From positions 372,001 to 436,000 of the forward strand of contig NZ_CP026377.1 in NCBI RefSeq assembly GCF_002953195.1: a stretch of 64,000 nt of DNA, in the 5' to 3' direction. The position numbers and the translations under genes are program-made. The notes beneath the pieces were generated by a model that saw only the letters and a program-made list of their open reading frames with translations, was not told the DNA's origin and ran no database searches. Shown piece after piece: positions 1 through 10,068 of this stretch; position 1 is the first letter of the stretch; every line of letters starts with the position of its first letter. This stretch comes from Mixta gaviniae (GTDB lineage Bacteria; Pseudomonadota; Gammaproteobacteria; Enterobacterales; Enterobacteriaceae).

Positions 1-124
1 CGTACAGGTCAACGATCAGCCGGTTACCACCAGCGACGCACTGGCCATCTGGGAAGAGAGCGCCCTGACGCTGAAAGCCAGCAGCGATGCGGAAATCCTG
101 TTGTTTGATCTGCCGCCGGTTTAA
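1..124 (+). CDS. yhhW: Pirin-family protein YhhW, C-terminal end (partial)
   Basis: Only the last 41 codons are present, read from base 2 to a TAA at 122-124. The visible protein ends in a hydrophobic stretch closing with LLFDLPPV, which resembles the end of the E. coli pirin-like quercetin 2,3-dioxygenase YhhW. Its position directly before gntR on the same strand matches the E. coli order yhhW-gntR. The cupin metal-binding residues lie outside the window, so activity cannot be judged. A strong hairpin terminator follows. The identity rests mostly on synteny and the short tail. Confidence 0.7.
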   Translation, partial: VQVNDQPVTTSDALAIWEESALTLKASSDAEILLFDLPPV

Positions 125-168
125 GTCGCACACCGCGCCGTTGTCATCAGATGACGGCCAGGCCTCAG

Positions 169-198
169 GCCGCCGGGGTTGCACCGGCGGCTTTTTTT
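169..198 (+). terminator. Rho-independent terminator after yhhW
   Basis: A perfect 8-bp stem GCCGCCGG/CCGGCGGC (169-176 with 184-191) with a 7-nt loop is followed by seven T residues (192-198). It lies 45 bp past the yhhW stop and separates it from gntR. Confidence 0.9.
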
Positions 199-502
199 AC
201 CGGCTGCGATCCTTTCACTCCGGCGCGTTTACCCGTTGAAAAGTGCGGTCGTTGAGCCGCGCCAGTATCGTGATTTCGTTGCCATCGCGCCGGCATCCTG
301 CTTTTTTCGCGGCGTGGTGCGGCCATCATTATTTCTCGTTTTTTTCCCCTGTATCACGCCGGCAACGTCATTCTTTCCTCTTCCGTCTTCGATAAACGGC
401 ATCTGCTTTGCGCCCCGCTAACCCGGCCACGTTTTCCCTGCTCGTGGCGTCTGCCTTTTTTTTGTAAACTCAGCGTCATCTTTCTCTGCCCAGCGAACCA
501 TC
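199..502. other. Intergenic leader of gntR, no gene seen
   Basis: About 300 bp between the yhhW terminator and gntR. It holds T- and C-rich stretches but no ORF with recognisable protein features, and no GntR-type palindrome that I can see. The gntR promoter should lie here. I cannot place -10/-35 boxes with confidence. Confidence 0.5.
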
Positions 503-1498
503 ATGAAGAAAAAAAGACCCGTGCTGCAGGATGTTGCCGATCGCGTCGGCGTGACGAAAATGACCGTCAGCCGCTACCTGCGCAATCCGCAGCAGGTATC
601 CGCCGCGCTGGGGGCGAAAATCGCCGTCGTGCTGGATGAACTGGGCTACATACCCAACCGTGCGCCCGATATGCTGTCAAACGCCACCAGCCGCGCCATC
701 GGCGTGCTGCTGCCGTCGCTGACCAACCAGGTGTTCGCCGACGTACTGCGCGGTATCGAAGCCGTTACCGATGCCGCCGGCTATCAGACGCTGGTGGGCC
801 ACTTTGGCTACAACGCGGAGAAGGAAGAGTTGCAGCTGCGCTCTCTGCTGGGCTGGAATATCGACGGCCTGATCCTGACCGAACGCACCCATACGCCAGC
901 CAGCCTGCGCATGATCGAAACCGCCGGCATTCCGGTGATTGAGATGATGGATAGCGTCTCGCCCTGCCTGGATATGGCGGTGGGCTTTGATAACGTGGAA
1001 GCAGCGCGCCAGATGACGCGCGCCATTCTGGCGAAAGGCCATCGCCATACTGTCTATCTTGGCGCGCGGCTGGATGAGCGCACGCTGCAGAAACAGCAGG
1101 GTTATGAGCAGGCGATGCGCGAAGCGGGGCTGGCGCCGCGCAGCGTCATGATGGAGGAGGCATCGTCATTCAGTGCCGGCGCGATGCTGCTGCAGGAGGC
1201 GCGGCAGCGCTATCCGCAAACCGACAGCCTGTTCTGTACCAATGACGATTTGGCGATAGGTGCTATGTTTGAATGTCAGCGCCAGGGCCTGCGCGTGCCG
1301 GAGCAGATGGCGATCGCCGGCTTTCATGGACACGATATCGCGCACGTGGTGACGCCGAAACTGGCGACAGTGTTAACTCCGCGCGAACGTATGGGGCGCG
1401 AGGCGGCGACGCTGCTGCTGGCGCGTATTGGCGGCGATAACAGCGTACATCAGCCGGTCGACGTAGGCTTTGAAATAGAGGAAGGGGAGAGCATCTGA
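503..1498 (+). CDS. gntR: Gluconate operon repressor GntR (LacI family)
   Basis: A 331-residue LacI/GalR-type repressor. The N-terminal helix-turn-helix (about residues 6-28, with DVADRVGVTKMTVSRYL) and hinge are followed by a periplasmic-binding-protein-like effector domain (about 60-331). Sequence and length are close to E. coli GntR, which represses the GntI gluconate genes gntK, gntU and gntT and is released by gluconate. The next gene on the same strand is gntK, and a palindromic GntR-type operator lies between them, so control of gntKU is direct. The ATG start puts the conserved MKKKRPVLQD at the N terminus. Confident call. Confidence 0.97.
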   Translation: MKKKRPVLQDVADRVGVTKMTVSRYLRNPQQVSAALGAKIAVVLDELGYIPNRAPDMLSNATSRAIGVLLPSLTNQVFADVLRGIEAVTDAAGYQTLVGHFGYNAEKEELQLRSLLGWNIDGLILTERTHTPASLRMIETAGIPVIEMMDSVSPCLDMAVGFDNVEAARQMTRAILAKGHRHTVYLGARLDERTLQKQQGYEQAMREAGLAPRSVMMEEASSFSAGAMLLQEARQRYPQTDSLFCTNDDLAIGAMFECQRQGLRVPEQMAIAGFHGHDIAHVVTPKLATVLTPRERMGREAATLLLARIGGDNSVHQPVDVGFEIEEGESI

Positions 1499-1591
1499 AT
1501 CTGATGTTTTTTTGAACCCGCTCACAATTCCAGGCTTTTCTTTGCAGACTGGTTGCGCTGATGTGCGCACGTACTGAGAATGGGTACGGCA

Positions 1592-1607
1592 ATGTTATCG
1601 GTAACAT
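1592..1607. promoter_or_regulatory. GntR operator upstream of gntK
   Basis: ATGTTATCGGTAACAT is an almost perfect 16-bp palindrome (one central mismatch) of the form known for GntR boxes, ATGTTACCNGTAACAT. It lies 30 bp before the gntK start, where a bound repressor would block transcription of gntKU. Seen in sequence; binding is inferred from the family. Confidence 0.85.
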
Positions 1608-1637
1608 TCGCATTTTCATCTGCCGGAGCTAACAATA

Positions 1638-2174
1638 ATGCAAATTCAGTCGCCGTCACATCATGTGTTTATTTTGATGGGCGTATCAGGCAGCGGCAAA
1701 TCCGCCGTGGCTTATGAAGTCTCGCACCAGCTGAAAACCGCGTTTCTCGATGGCGATTTTCTTCACCCGCGTGCCAATATCGAAAAGATGGCCGAAGGCC
1801 ACCCGCTTAATGACAGCGACCGTCAGCCCTGGCTGCAGGCGGTTAACGATGCGGCGTTCGCTATGCAGCGCACTCAGGCCGTATCGATCATCGTCTGTTC
1901 CGCACTGAAAAAAAGCTATCGCGACATCCTGCGCAAAGGCAACAGCAACCTCTCTTTCATCTATCTGAAGGGCGAGTTTGCCACCATCGAAAGCCGGCTG
2001 AAAGCGCGTAAAGGCCACTTCTTTAAACCGCAAATGCTGGTCTCACAGTTTGATACGCTGGAAGAGCCGGGCGCCGATGAAAACGATGTGCTGGTGGTGG
2101 ATATCAATCATTCCCTGCCGGAGGTCGTTGCCGCCACTATCGCCACCATTGAGGGTGCGATCAAAAAGGATTAG
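1638..2174 (+). CDS. gntK: Thermoresistant gluconokinase GntK
   Basis: A 178-residue cytosolic P-loop kinase that phosphorylates gluconate with ATP to 6-phosphogluconate for the Entner-Doudoroff and pentose phosphate routes. A Walker A motif, GVSGSGKS, sits at residues 15-22 after a short beta strand, as in E. coli GntK. The start ATG is preceded by a GGAG-type ribosome site. The gene follows a GntR operator and is trailed within a few bases by gntU, so the two form an operon encoding uptake and first phosphorylation of gluconate. Confidence 0.96.
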   Translation: MQIQSPSHHVFILMGVSGSGKSAVAYEVSHQLKTAFLDGDFLHPRANIEKMAEGHPLNDSDRQPWLQAVNDAAFAMQRTQAVSIIVCSALKKSYRDILRKGNSNLSFIYLKGEFATIESRLKARKGHFFKPQMLVSQFDTLEEPGADENDVLVVDINHSLPEVVAATIATIEGAIKKD

Positions 2175-2183
2175 TTGTTTCTG

Positions 2184-3524
2184 ATGAGTACCGCAACCCT
2201 GGTTTTAACCGCGGCAGGCTCGGTTGTCCTGCTGCTGTTCCTGGTGATGAAGGCGCGTATGCACGCGTTCGTCGCTCTGATATTGGTCTCGTTTGGCGCC
2301 GGCCTGTTCTCCGGGATGCCGCTGGATAAAATCGCTGAAACCATGCAGAAAGGCATGGGCGGCACCCTCGGCTTTCTCGCCGTGGTGGTGGCGCTGGGCG
2401 CGATGTTCGGCAAAATCCTGCATGAAACCGGCGCGGTCGATCAGATCGCCATTCGCATGTTGAAAAGTTTCGGCGAGCGCCGCGCGCATTATGCGATGGG
2501 CATTGCCGGGCTGATCTGCGCGCTGCCGCTGTTCTTTGAAGTGGCGGTGGTGCTGCTGATCAGCATCGCCTTCGCCGTGGCGCGCCGTACCGGTGATAAC
2601 CTGGTGAAGCTGGTGATCCCGCTGTTTGCGGGCGTGGCGGCGGCGGCGGCGTTTCTGCTGCCCGGCCCGGCGCCGATGCTGCTGGCGTCGCAAATGCACG
2701 TCGATTTCGGCTGGATGATTTTGCTCGGTCTGTGCGCGGCACTGCCCGGCATGCTGATCGCCGGCCCGCTGTTCGGCAACTTTATCAGCCGTCACGTCAG
2801 CTTTAACGTGCCAGAGGATACCTCGCAGCCGGAGGTGGAGCAGCACAAGATGCCCTCTTTCCTCTTTAGCCTGTCGCTGATCCTGTTTCCGCTGGTGCTG
2901 GTCGGCCTGAAAACCATCGGCGCGCGCTTTACCTCTGAAGGCTCGCGCCTCTATGAATGGCTGGAGTTTATCGGCCATCCGTTTACCGCGATCCTGCTGG
3001 CGCTGCTGCTGGCGATTTATGGCCTGGCGTACCGTCAGGGCATGGATAAAGAGAAAGTGATGCAGGTGTGCGGCAGCGCGCTGCAGCCGGCGGGTATCAT
3101 TCTGCTGGTGATCGGCGCGGGTGGCGTGTTTAAGCAGGTGCTGGTCGATTCCGGCGTTGGCCCGGCGCTCGGCAATGCGCTGACCGGCGCCGGCCTGCCG
3201 ATCGCGCTGGCCTGCTTTATTCTGGCCGCCGCGGTGCGCATTATTCAGGGATCGGCGACGGTCGCCTGTTTAACCGCCGTCGGGCTGGTGATGCCGGTGA
3301 TTGAGCCGCTGCACTATAACGGCGCGCAGATGGCGGCGCTGTCGCTCTGCATCGCCGGCGGATCTATCGTCGTCAGCCACGTTAACGACGCCGGTTTCTG
3401 GCTGTTCGGCCGCTTTACCGGCGCTACCGAGGCACAGACGCTGAAAACCTGGACGCTGATGGAAACCCTTCTCGGCACCGTCGGCGCCATTGTCGGCATG
3501 ATTGCCTTCCAGCTGCTCTCCTGA
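2184..3524 (+). CDS. gntU: Low-affinity gluconate transporter GntU
   Basis: A 446-residue, strongly hydrophobic permease of the GntP family with about 12 membrane segments, importing gluconate with protons across the inner membrane. The sequence tracks E. coli GntU closely (for example LFFEVAVVLLISIAF, GSATVACLTAVGL, IVVSHVNDAGFW). An in-frame TTG at 2175, next to the gntK stop, would add three residues; I chose the ATG at 2184 because it matches the E. coli N terminus. The gene lies 9 bp past gntK and ends at a hairpin. Together with GntK it gives a GntR-controlled gluconate entry pathway. Confidence 0.95.
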   Translation: MSTATLVLTAAGSVVLLLFLVMKARMHAFVALILVSFGAGLFSGMPLDKIAETMQKGMGGTLGFLAVVVALGAMFGKILHETGAVDQIAIRMLKSFGERRAHYAMGIAGLICALPLFFEVAVVLLISIAFAVARRTGDNLVKLVIPLFAGVAAAAAFLLPGPAPMLLASQMHVDFGWMILLGLCAALPGMLIAGPLFGNFISRHVSFNVPEDTSQPEVEQHKMPSFLFSLSLILFPLVLVGLKTIGARFTSEGSRLYEWLEFIGHPFTAILLALLLAIYGLAYRQGMDKEKVMQVCGSALQPAGIILLVIGAGGVFKQVLVDSGVGPALGNALTGAGLPIALACFILAAAVRIIQGSATVACLTAVGLVMPVIEPLHYNGAQMAALSLCIAGGSIVVSHVNDAGFWLFGRFTGATEAQTLKTWTLMETLLGTVGAIVGMIAFQLLS

Positions 3525-3529
3525 CCTTC

Positions 3530-3558
3530 GCGGGCGGATACTTTGCGCATCCGCCCGC
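3530..3558 (+). terminator. Hairpin terminator after gntU, between convergent genes
   Basis: A 10-bp perfect stem GCGGGCGGAT/ATCCGCCCGC (3530-3539 with 3549-3558) with a 9-nt loop lies 6 bp past the gntU stop and 22 bp before the end of the convergent yhgN. The T tract is short (TGTTT), so it may work weakly for gntU or serve both directions. Confidence 0.7.
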
Positions 3559-3579
3559 TGTTTCCCGTAACGCCCGGCG

Positions 3580-4173
3580 TTAAATCTTCAGATAGGCGCG
3601 AATGCCGTCGAGGAACATCTGCGTCGCCAGCATAATCAAAATCAACCCCATCAGGCGCTCCAGCGCATTGACGCCCTTATCGCCCAGCAGGCGCAGAAAC
3701 AGGCCGGAGAGCAGCAGGATCACGACCGTGATGCCCCAGGCGAACAGCAGCGCCCCCACCAGATAGCCCATCTGATTCGGATACTGATGGGAAAGCAGCA
3801 TCAGGGTGGCTAGCAGCGACGGCCCGGCGACCAGCGGAATGGCGAGCGGCACCAGAAAAGGCTCTTCGCCTACCGGCAGGCCGGTGCTATTGCTCTCCGC
3901 CGAGGGGAAGATCATCTTGATGGCGATCAGAAACAGGATCACGCCGCCGGAGATGGAAACCGTTTCGGTACGCAGGTTGAGGAAGGCGAGAATTTTTTCA
4001 CCGGCAAACAGAAACAGCAGCATAATGCCGAGCGCGATCAGCATTTCGCGGATCAGCACCATACGGCGTCGCTTCGGCTCCAGATGCTTTAAAACCGACA
4101 TAAAAATCGGCAAATTGCCGAGCGGATCCATTATCAACAACAATAATATGGTCGCAGAGATCATTTCAGTCAT
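3580..4173 (-). CDS. yhgN: MarC-family inner membrane protein YhgN
   Basis: A 197-residue hydrophobic protein with about six membrane segments, of the MarC/UPF0056 family. It matches E. coli YhgN in size, position and characteristic loops (LLIMDPLGNLPIFMSVLKHL near the N terminus, FLVPLAIPLVAGPS in the middle). The family's transport substrate is not established; older annotation as an antibiotic-resistance or NAAT transporter is weakly supported. It is convergent with gntU and divergent from asd. Confidence 0.93.
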   Translation of the reverse strand: MTEMISATILLLLIMDPLGNLPIFMSVLKHLEPKRRRMVLIREMLIALGIMLLFLFAGEKILAFLNLRTETVSISGGVILFLIAIKMIFPSAESNSTGLPVGEEPFLVPLAIPLVAGPSLLATLMLLSHQYPNQMGYLVGALLFAWGITVVILLLSGLFLRLLGDKGVNALERLMGLILIMLATQMFLDGIRAYLKI

Positions 4174-4426
4174 TTATTTTGCTCTTCATCCTTACGTACG
4201 CGGCGCCGTTATTAGCAATGCTGTTGAAAAGCGTAATTCAATCGAATTAATTCACTTGCCAGCAGAGCTGCATTTTGTAGAGTTGAGGGTTACAGGTAAA
4301 CCAAATTTTCTCTGGCGGGCTTCGCGTCGTGACGATGCGATATTCCCACTCTTCGGACTGTCGCTACCTTTTCATCACGCCGCGCGCGGCGCACAAACGT
4401 GACGGGTAGCCTGTAGCAGGTGTTCA

Positions 4427-5533
4427 ATGAAAAATGTAGGTCTTATTGGTTGGCGCGGTATGGTCGGCTCGGTGCTGATGCAGCGCATGAGCGAAGAGCG
4501 TGATTTCGACGCCATTCGTCCGGTCTTTTTCTCCACTTCTCAGCATGGCCAGGCGGCGCCGACGGTCGGCGGCCAGAATGGCACGCTGCAGGATGCGTAC
4601 GATATCGACGCGCTGAAGGCGCTGGATATTATTATTACCTGCCAGGGCGGCGACTACACCAGTGAGATCTACCCGAAGCTGCGCGCCAGCGGCTGGCAGG
4701 GTTACTGGATCGACGCGGCTTCTACGCTGCGCATGAAAGATGACGCCATCATCATTCTCGATCCGGTGAACCACCATGTGATTCGCGACGGGCTGGAAAA
4801 AGGCGTTAAAACCTTTGTCGGCGGCAACTGCACCGTCAGCCTGATGCTGATGTCACTGGGCGGGCTGTTCGCGCACGATCTGGTGGAGTGGGCCTCGGTT
4901 GCCACCTATCAGGCGGCCTCCGGCGGCGGTGCGCGCCATATGCGCGAACTGCTGACGCAGATGGGCATGCTGCACAACCATGTGGCGACCGAGCTGCAAA
5001 ACCCGGCGGCGGCGATTCTGGATATCGAACGCAAAGTAACGACGCTGACACGCTCAGGCACGCTGCCGACCGATAACTTCGGCGTACCGCTGGCGGGCAG
5101 CCTGATCCCCTGGATCGACAAGCAGCTGGAGAACGGCCAGAGCCGCGAAGAGTGGAAAGGCCAGGCGGAAACCAACAAAATCCTCAGCACCCGGCAGACC
5201 ATCCCGGTGGACGGGCTGTGCGTGCGCGTCGGCGCGCTGCGCTGCCACAGCCAGGCCTTTACGCTGAAGCTGAAAAAGGATGTGCCGCTGGCGGAGATCG
5301 AACAGCTGCTGGCCGCGCATAATGAGTGGGTGAAAGTGGTGCCCAACGATCGCGAGCTGACGATGCGCGAGCTAACCCCTGCGGCGGTTACCGGCACGCT
5401 GACTACCCCGGTCGGGCGTCTGCGCAAGCTGAATATGGGGCCGGAGTACCTTTCCGCCTTTACCGTCGGCGATCAGCTGCTGTGGGGCGCCGCCGAACCG
5501 CTGCGCCGCATGCTGCGCCTGCTGGTGGATTAA
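4427..5533 (+). CDS. asd: Aspartate-semialdehyde dehydrogenase
   Basis: A 368-residue cytosolic enzyme that reduces beta-aspartyl phosphate with NADPH to aspartate semialdehyde, the branch point to lysine/diaminopimelate, threonine and methionine. The N-terminal nucleotide-binding motif [12 protein letters not shown] (5-16), the catalytic Cys135 in GGNCTVS and His274 in LRCHSQAF fall at the same positions as in E. coli Asd. It is a single-gene unit: a strong hairpin follows, and the upstream neighbour yhgN is divergent. It is normally essential because it supplies diaminopimelate for peptidoglycan. Confidence 0.98.
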   Translation: MKNVGLIGWRGMVGSVLMQRMSEERDFDAIRPVFFSTSQHGQAAPTVGGQNGTLQDAYDIDALKALDIIITCQGGDYTSEIYPKLRASGWQGYWIDAASTLRMKDDAIIILDPVNHHVIRDGLEKGVKTFVGGNCTVSLMLMSLGGLFAHDLVEWASVATYQAASGGGARHMRELLTQMGMLHNHVATELQNPAAAILDIERKVTTLTRSGTLPTDNFGVPLAGSLIPWIDKQLENGQSREEWKGQAETNKILSTRQTIPVDGLCVRVGALRCHSQAFTLKLKKDVPLAEIEQLLAAHNEWVKVVPNDRELTMRELTPAAVTGTLTTPVGRLRKLNMGPEYLSAFTVGDQLLWGAAEPLRRMLRLLVD

Positions 5534-5542
5534 TCTTTATTT

Positions 5543-5568
5543 GCCCCGTTTGGCGTATCAAACGGGGC
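5543..5568 (+). terminator. Terminator after asd
   Basis: A perfect 10-bp stem GCCCCGTTTG/CAAACGGGGC with a 6-nt loop starts 9 bp past the asd stop. The following run is GCATTTCTC, so the U tract is modest. Confidence 0.8.
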
Positions 5569-5889
5569 GCATTTCTCTGAGATCACCTATTTCCTGCCTT
5601 TTCAAAAGCCTGGCGCAAGATTAACCATCAGGTGATCCATCTCCTCTTTTTGGCACTGCAAAAATTATTTTGTGCAAAGTTCGCAGGCTTATTGTACGCC
5701 TTGTCTATGCTTAGCATGACTGTTTGGTTTTTCCGTTTCGAATATTAAAAGTTGATACGCGCGGCAACGCTTTTTTCCAGGGAAGGGTTGCGGCTTCGCC
5801 GGCGCGTGCATGGCTCATTGAAGAGTAGTCAGGCTAACGTATCAGTTAACGTTATGGCTTCGGCTGCCATAAATCACAGGAAGAAAGTC
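5569..5889 (+). promoter_or_regulatory. Upstream region of the glg operon
   Basis: About 320 bp between the asd terminator and the glgB ATG. It is AT-richer than its surroundings and contains an imperfect palindrome, TGCAAAAATTATTTTGTGCA, at 5657-5676. An in-frame TTG at 5752 would extend GlgB by 46 residues, but those residues do not match the family. I take this as the glg promoter and leader; no specific factor site is convincing. Confidence 0.45.
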
Positions 5890-8076
5890 ATGTCAGAGCT
5901 CCCGGATCGCCAGGCGATCAATGCGATTATTGAAGGTCACTATGCTGACCCGTTTTCACTGTTGGGAATGCATCAGACCGCTAATGGGCTGGAAGTTCGC
6001 GCCCTGCTGCCTGATGCGTCTGAAGTGTGGGTAATTGAAACCAGCACCGGGCGCAAATGCGCGCAGCTGAAATGTCTCGATTCCCGCGGCTTTTTTCACG
6101 GCGTGATACCGCGTCGTAAGAATCCGTTCCGCTATCAGCTTGCCGTTACCTGGCACGGCGAACAGAACCTGATAGACGACGCCTACCGTTTCGGCCCGCT
6201 GCTGCAGGAGCTGGATAGCTGGCTGTTGGCGGAGGGCACCCACTTGCGCCCGTATGAAACGCTGGGCGCACACGCTGAGGTGATCGACGGCATCAGCGGC
6301 ACGCGCTTTATGGTCTGGGCGCCGAACGCGCGCCGCGTGTCGGTGGTCGGCGATTTCAACTACTGGGATGGCCGCCGCCATCCGATGCGCTTCCGCCGCG
6401 AAATCGGCGTCTGGGAGCTGTTCGTGCCGGCCGCGCGCACCGGTCAGCTCTACAAATATGAGATCATCGATAACAAAGGGCATCTGCGTCTGAAATCCGA
6501 TCCGCTTGCCTTTGAATCGCAGATGCGCCCCGACAGCGCCTCGATGATCTGCGGGCTGCCGGAGAAGGTGGCGATGCGCCCGGAGCGCAAAGCGGCGAAC
6601 GCTTTTGACGCGCCGATCTCCATCTATGAAGTCCACCTCGGCTCCTGGCGCCGCCATACCGACAATAACTTCTGGCTGAGCTACAAAGAGCTGGAAGAGC
6701 AGCTTATTCCGTATGTGAAAGAGATGGGCTTCACCCATATCGAACTGATGCCGATTAATGAACATCCGTTCGACGGCAGCTGGGGCTATCAGCCGGTAGG
6801 CATGTACGCGCCGACCCGCCGTTTCGGCACGCGTGATGAGTTCCGTCATTTTGTCGCCGCCGCGCACGCGGCTGGCCTGAATGTGCTGCTCGACTGGGTG
6901 CCCGGCCATTTCCCGTCTGATGATTTCGGCCTGGCACAGTTTGACGGCACTGCGCTTTACGAGCATGAAGATCCGCGCGAGGGTTTTCATCAGGACTGGA
7001 ATACGCTGATCTACAACTATGGCCGTCGCGAGGTGAGTAACTATCTCGCCGGCAACGCGCTCTACTGGCTGGAGCGCTTCGGCATTGACGGCCTGCGCGT
7101 CGATGCGGTCGCCTCGATGATCTACCGCGATTACAGCCGCCCCGAAGGCGAGTGGGTGCCGAACCATTTTGGCGGGCGCGAAAACCTCGAAGCGATTGAT
7201 TTCATTCGCTACACCAACCGTATGCTGGGGCACAACGCGCCGGGTACGGTGACCATCGCCGAAGAGTCGACCGATTTCCCTGGGGTGTCGCGTCCGCCGG
7301 AAGCGGGCGGGCTGGGCTTCTGGTTCAAATGGAACCTCGGCTGGATGCACGACACGCTGGATTATATGAAGCTCGATCCGGTTTACCGCAGCCACCATCA
7401 CAACCTGATGACCTTCGGCATGGTCTATAACCACACCGAAAACTTTGTGCTGCCGCTCTCGCACGATGAGGTGGTGCATGGCAAACGTTCGCTGCTCGAT
7501 CGCATGCCGGGTGACGCCTGGCAGAAGTTCGCTAACCTGCGCGCCTATTACGGCTGGATGTGGGCTTTCCCCGGCAAGAAGCTAATGTTTATGGGCGGCG
7601 AGTTCGCCCAGGGTCGCGAGTGGAACCACGATACCAGCCTCGACTGGCATCTGCTGGAGGGCGAGGATAACTGGCACAACGGCGTACAGCGCCTGGTGCG
7701 CGATCTTAACCTGACCTACCGCCATCATGCGCCGATGCACCAGTGCGACTTCGAGGCCCAGGGCTTCGAATGGCTGGTGGTGGACGACTACGAAAACTCG
7801 GTATTTATCTTTGTGCGCCGCGATCGCGACGGCAACGAGATGATCGTCGCCAGCAACTTTACGCCAGTGCCGCGTTACAACTACCGCTTCGGCATTACGC
7901 AGCCGGGCGGCTGGCGCGAAGTGATCAATACCGACTCTACGCACTATCACGGCAGCAATACCGGCAACGGTAGCACCGTCTGGAGCGAGCCGGTTCCCAG
8001 CCACAACCGCGAACATTCGCTCTCCCTGACGCTGCCGCCGCTGGCGACCATTTGGCTGATGAGGGAGGCTGAATGA
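5890..8076 (+). CDS. glgB: 1,4-alpha-glucan branching enzyme
   Basis: A 728-residue GH13 enzyme that cuts alpha-1,4 chains and re-attaches them as alpha-1,6 branches during glycogen synthesis. It has two N-terminal beta-sandwich modules (including a CBM48, about 115-215), a catalytic TIM barrel with [13 protein letters not shown] (nucleophile Asp), TIAEEST (acid Glu) and [10 protein letters not shown], and a C-terminal all-beta domain. The ATG at 5890 follows AGGAAG and gives exactly the E. coli length. It is the first gene of glgBXCAP; its stop overlaps the glgX start (ATGA), indicating translational coupling. Confidence 0.98.
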   Translation: MSELPDRQAINAIIEGHYADPFSLLGMHQTANGLEVRALLPDASEVWVIETSTGRKCAQLKCLDSRGFFHGVIPRRKNPFRYQLAVTWHGEQNLIDDAYRFGPLLQELDSWLLAEGTHLRPYETLGAHAEVIDGISGTRFMVWAPNARRVSVVGDFNYWDGRRHPMRFRREIGVWELFVPAARTGQLYKYEIIDNKGHLRLKSDPLAFESQMRPDSASMICGLPEKVAMRPERKAANAFDAPISIYEVHLGSWRRHTDNNFWLSYKELEEQLIPYVKEMGFTHIELMPINEHPFDGSWGYQPVGMYAPTRRFGTRDEFRHFVAAAHAAGLNVLLDWVPGHFPSDDFGLAQFDGTALYEHEDPREGFHQDWNTLIYNYGRREVSNYLAGNALYWLERFGIDGLRVDAVASMIYRDYSRPEGEWVPNHFGGRENLEAIDFIRYTNRMLGHNAPGTVTIAEESTDFPGVSRPPEAGGLGFWFKWNLGWMHDTLDYMKLDPVYRSHHHNLMTFGMVYNHTENFVLPLSHDEVVHGKRSLLDRMPGDAWQKFANLRAYYGWMWAFPGKKLMFMGGEFAQGREWNHDTSLDWHLLEGEDNWHNGVQRLVRDLNLTYRHHAPMHQCDFEAQGFEWLVVDDYENSVFIFVRRDRDGNEMIVASNFTPVPRYNYRFGITQPGGWREVINTDSTHYHGSNTGNGSTVWSEPVPSHNREHSLSLTLPPLATIWLMREAE

Positions 8077-10058
8077 GCTACCTGAATGCCGGAAAACCCC
8101 TTCCCCCGGGCGCGACCTGGGATGGAAAGGGCGTCAACTTTACGCTTTTTTCACAGCATGCTCAGCGCGTGGAACTCTGCCTTTTTGATGAAAAAGGGCA
8201 GGAGAGCCGCTATGACCTGCCGGCGCGTACGGATGACATCTGGCATGGGTACTTTCCCGATCTCGCGCCGGGCCAGCGCTACGGCTACCGCGTACACGGC
8301 CCATGGGCGCCGGAGCAGGGGCACCGTTTCAATCCTGCGAAAGTGTTGGTCGACCCCTGCGCGCGTGCGGTGGAAGGCGCGGTGCCGGACGATGCGCGCC
8401 TCAACGGCGGCGAATGGCAGCGCGACGACCAGGACAGCGCGGCGGTAGCGCCGAAAAGCCTGGTGGTGAAGGATGATTTCCACTGGGGCGACGACGCCGC
8501 GCCGCGTGTGCCCTGGGGCAAGACCGTCATCTACGAGGCGCACGTACGCGGGCTAACGCAGCGGCATCCGGAAATTCCGGAAACGCAGCGCGGCACTTAC
8601 GCGGCGCTGGGGCATCCTGCTATTGTCAGCTATCTGCAGCAGCTGGGCATCACCACGCTGGAACTGCAGCCGGTAGCGCAGTTCGCCGACGAGCCGCGCC
8701 TGCAGCAGCTCGGTCTGCGCAACTACTGGGGTTACAACCCTTTTGCGCTCTGGTCGCTGGAGCCGCGCTACGCGTCGGGCGAAGGGGGCCGCAGCGCACT
8801 GGAGGAGTTTCAGCAGGCAGTGAAAACGCTGCATGCCGCCGGCATCGAGGTCGTGCTGGATATGGTGCTGAACCATACCGCCGAGCTGGAGGAGATCGGC
8901 CCGACGCTGTCGATGCGCGGCGTGGACAACGCCAGCTACTACTGGCTGGGCGAGGGCGGCCGCTACCATAACTGGACCGGCTGCGGCAACACGCTCAATC
9001 TCAGCCACCCGAAAGTGATGGCCTGGGCACTTGACTGCCTGCGCTACTGGGTCACCACCTGCCATGTCGACGGCTTCCGTTTCGATCTGGCGCCGGTGCT
9101 GGGCAGAACGCCCGATTTCCGTCCCGACGCGCCTTTCCTTGCGGCGATAAAAGCCTGCCCGATCCTGTCGCAGACGAAGCTTATCGCCGAGCCCTGGGAT
9201 ATCGGGCCGCAGGGGTACCAGATGGGCCGTTTCCCGTCCCCTTTTGCCGACTGGAACGACCGCTTTCGCGACGATATGCGCCGTTACTGGCTGCACGGCG
9301 AATTGACCAACGGCGATTTCGCTCGCCGCTTCGCCGCTTCCAGCGACATTTTCCGTCATGACGGCCGACCGCCGTCAGCCTCGGTGAACCTGATCGCCGC
9401 GCATGACGGCTTTACCCTGCGCGATCTGCTGAGCTTTTCGCGCAAGCATAACGAGGCCAACGGCGAAGATAACCGCGACGGGCATAACAATAATTTCAGC
9501 CATAACCACGGCAGCGAAGGCTTAACGGTATCGCTGAACGTGCTGGAGCGCCGCCGCCGCAGCGCCCATGCGCTGCTGACCTCGCTGCTGCTGGCGCAGG
9601 GTACGCCGATGTTGCTGGCGGGCGATGAGCATGGCCACAGCCAGCACGGCAACAATAATGCTTACTGTCAGGATAATGAACTCACCTGGTTTGACTGGAA
9701 AAATCAGGACGAGGGGCTGTATGCCTTTACCGCCGCGCTGCTGCATCTGCGTCAGCAGATCCCCGCGCTGACGCAGGATAGCTGGTGGGAAGAGGGTGAC
9801 GAAAACGTGCAGTGGCTCAACAGCCAGGGGCAGCCGCTGAACGGCAGTGAGTGGGAACAGGGGGAACATAAGCTCCAGATCCTGCTTTCCGAACGTTGGT
9901 TAATAACGATAAATGCCACGCAAGACGTGAGCGAACTCTCTCTACCAGACGGAGAATGGCGCGCCGTTCCTCCTTTTGCCGGGGAAGATAATCCGATCCT
10001 GTCAACTGTCTGGCATGGGCCCGCGCACGGCGTGTGTGTGTTCCAAAAGCAAGTATAA
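8073..10058 (+). CDS. glgX: Glycogen debranching enzyme GlgX
   Basis: A 661-residue GH13 isoamylase-type enzyme that hydrolyses alpha-1,6 branches of limit dextrins left by GlgP. An N-terminal CBM48-like module precedes the catalytic barrel with [13 protein letters not shown] (nucleophile region), IAEPWDIG (acid/base Glu) and [10 protein letters not shown]. It starts inside the glgB stop codon (ATGA overlap) and ends 10 bp before glgC. Length and motifs match E. coli GlgX (about 657 residues). Confidence 0.97.
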   Translation: MSYLNAGKPLPPGATWDGKGVNFTLFSQHAQRVELCLFDEKGQESRYDLPARTDDIWHGYFPDLAPGQRYGYRVHGPWAPEQGHRFNPAKVLVDPCARAVEGAVPDDARLNGGEWQRDDQDSAAVAPKSLVVKDDFHWGDDAAPRVPWGKTVIYEAHVRGLTQRHPEIPETQRGTYAALGHPAIVSYLQQLGITTLELQPVAQFADEPRLQQLGLRNYWGYNPFALWSLEPRYASGEGGRSALEEFQQAVKTLHAAGIEVVLDMVLNHTAELEEIGPTLSMRGVDNASYYWLGEGGRYHNWTGCGNTLNLSHPKVMAWALDCLRYWVTTCHVDGFRFDLAPVLGRTPDFRPDAPFLAAIKACPILSQTKLIAEPWDIGPQGYQMGRFPSPFADWNDRFRDDMRRYWLHGELTNGDFARRFAASSDIFRHDGRPPSASVNLIAAHDGFTLRDLLSFSRKHNEANGEDNRDGHNNNFSHNHGSEGLTVSLNVLERRRRSAHALLTSLLLAQGTPMLLAGDEHGHSQHGNNNAYCQDNELTWFDWKNQDEGLYAFTAALLHLRQQIPALTQDSWWEEGDENVQWLNSQGQPLNGSEWEQGEHKLQILLSERWLITINATQDVSELSLPDGEWRAVPPFAGEDNPILSTVWHGPAHGVCVFQKQV

Positions 10059-10068
10059 GGAGTCAGAC

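Noticed and set aside
179..421. 80-codon plus-strand ORF upstream of gntR
   Set aside because: It begins inside the yhhW terminator hairpin, has no ribosome site and shows no protein-like features.
5752..5889. TTG start adding 46 residues to GlgB
   Set aside because: The extension is Arg/Ser-rich and unlike the family; the ATG at 5890 has a ribosome site and gives the normal 728 residues.
5956..7479. 507-codon minus-strand ORF inside glgB
   Set aside because: A shadow of a GC-rich gene: His/Arg/Val/Ala-rich translation without domains, opposite a certain GlgB. The same holds for other long antisense ORFs in glgX, glgA, glgP, tex, cysG and pckA.
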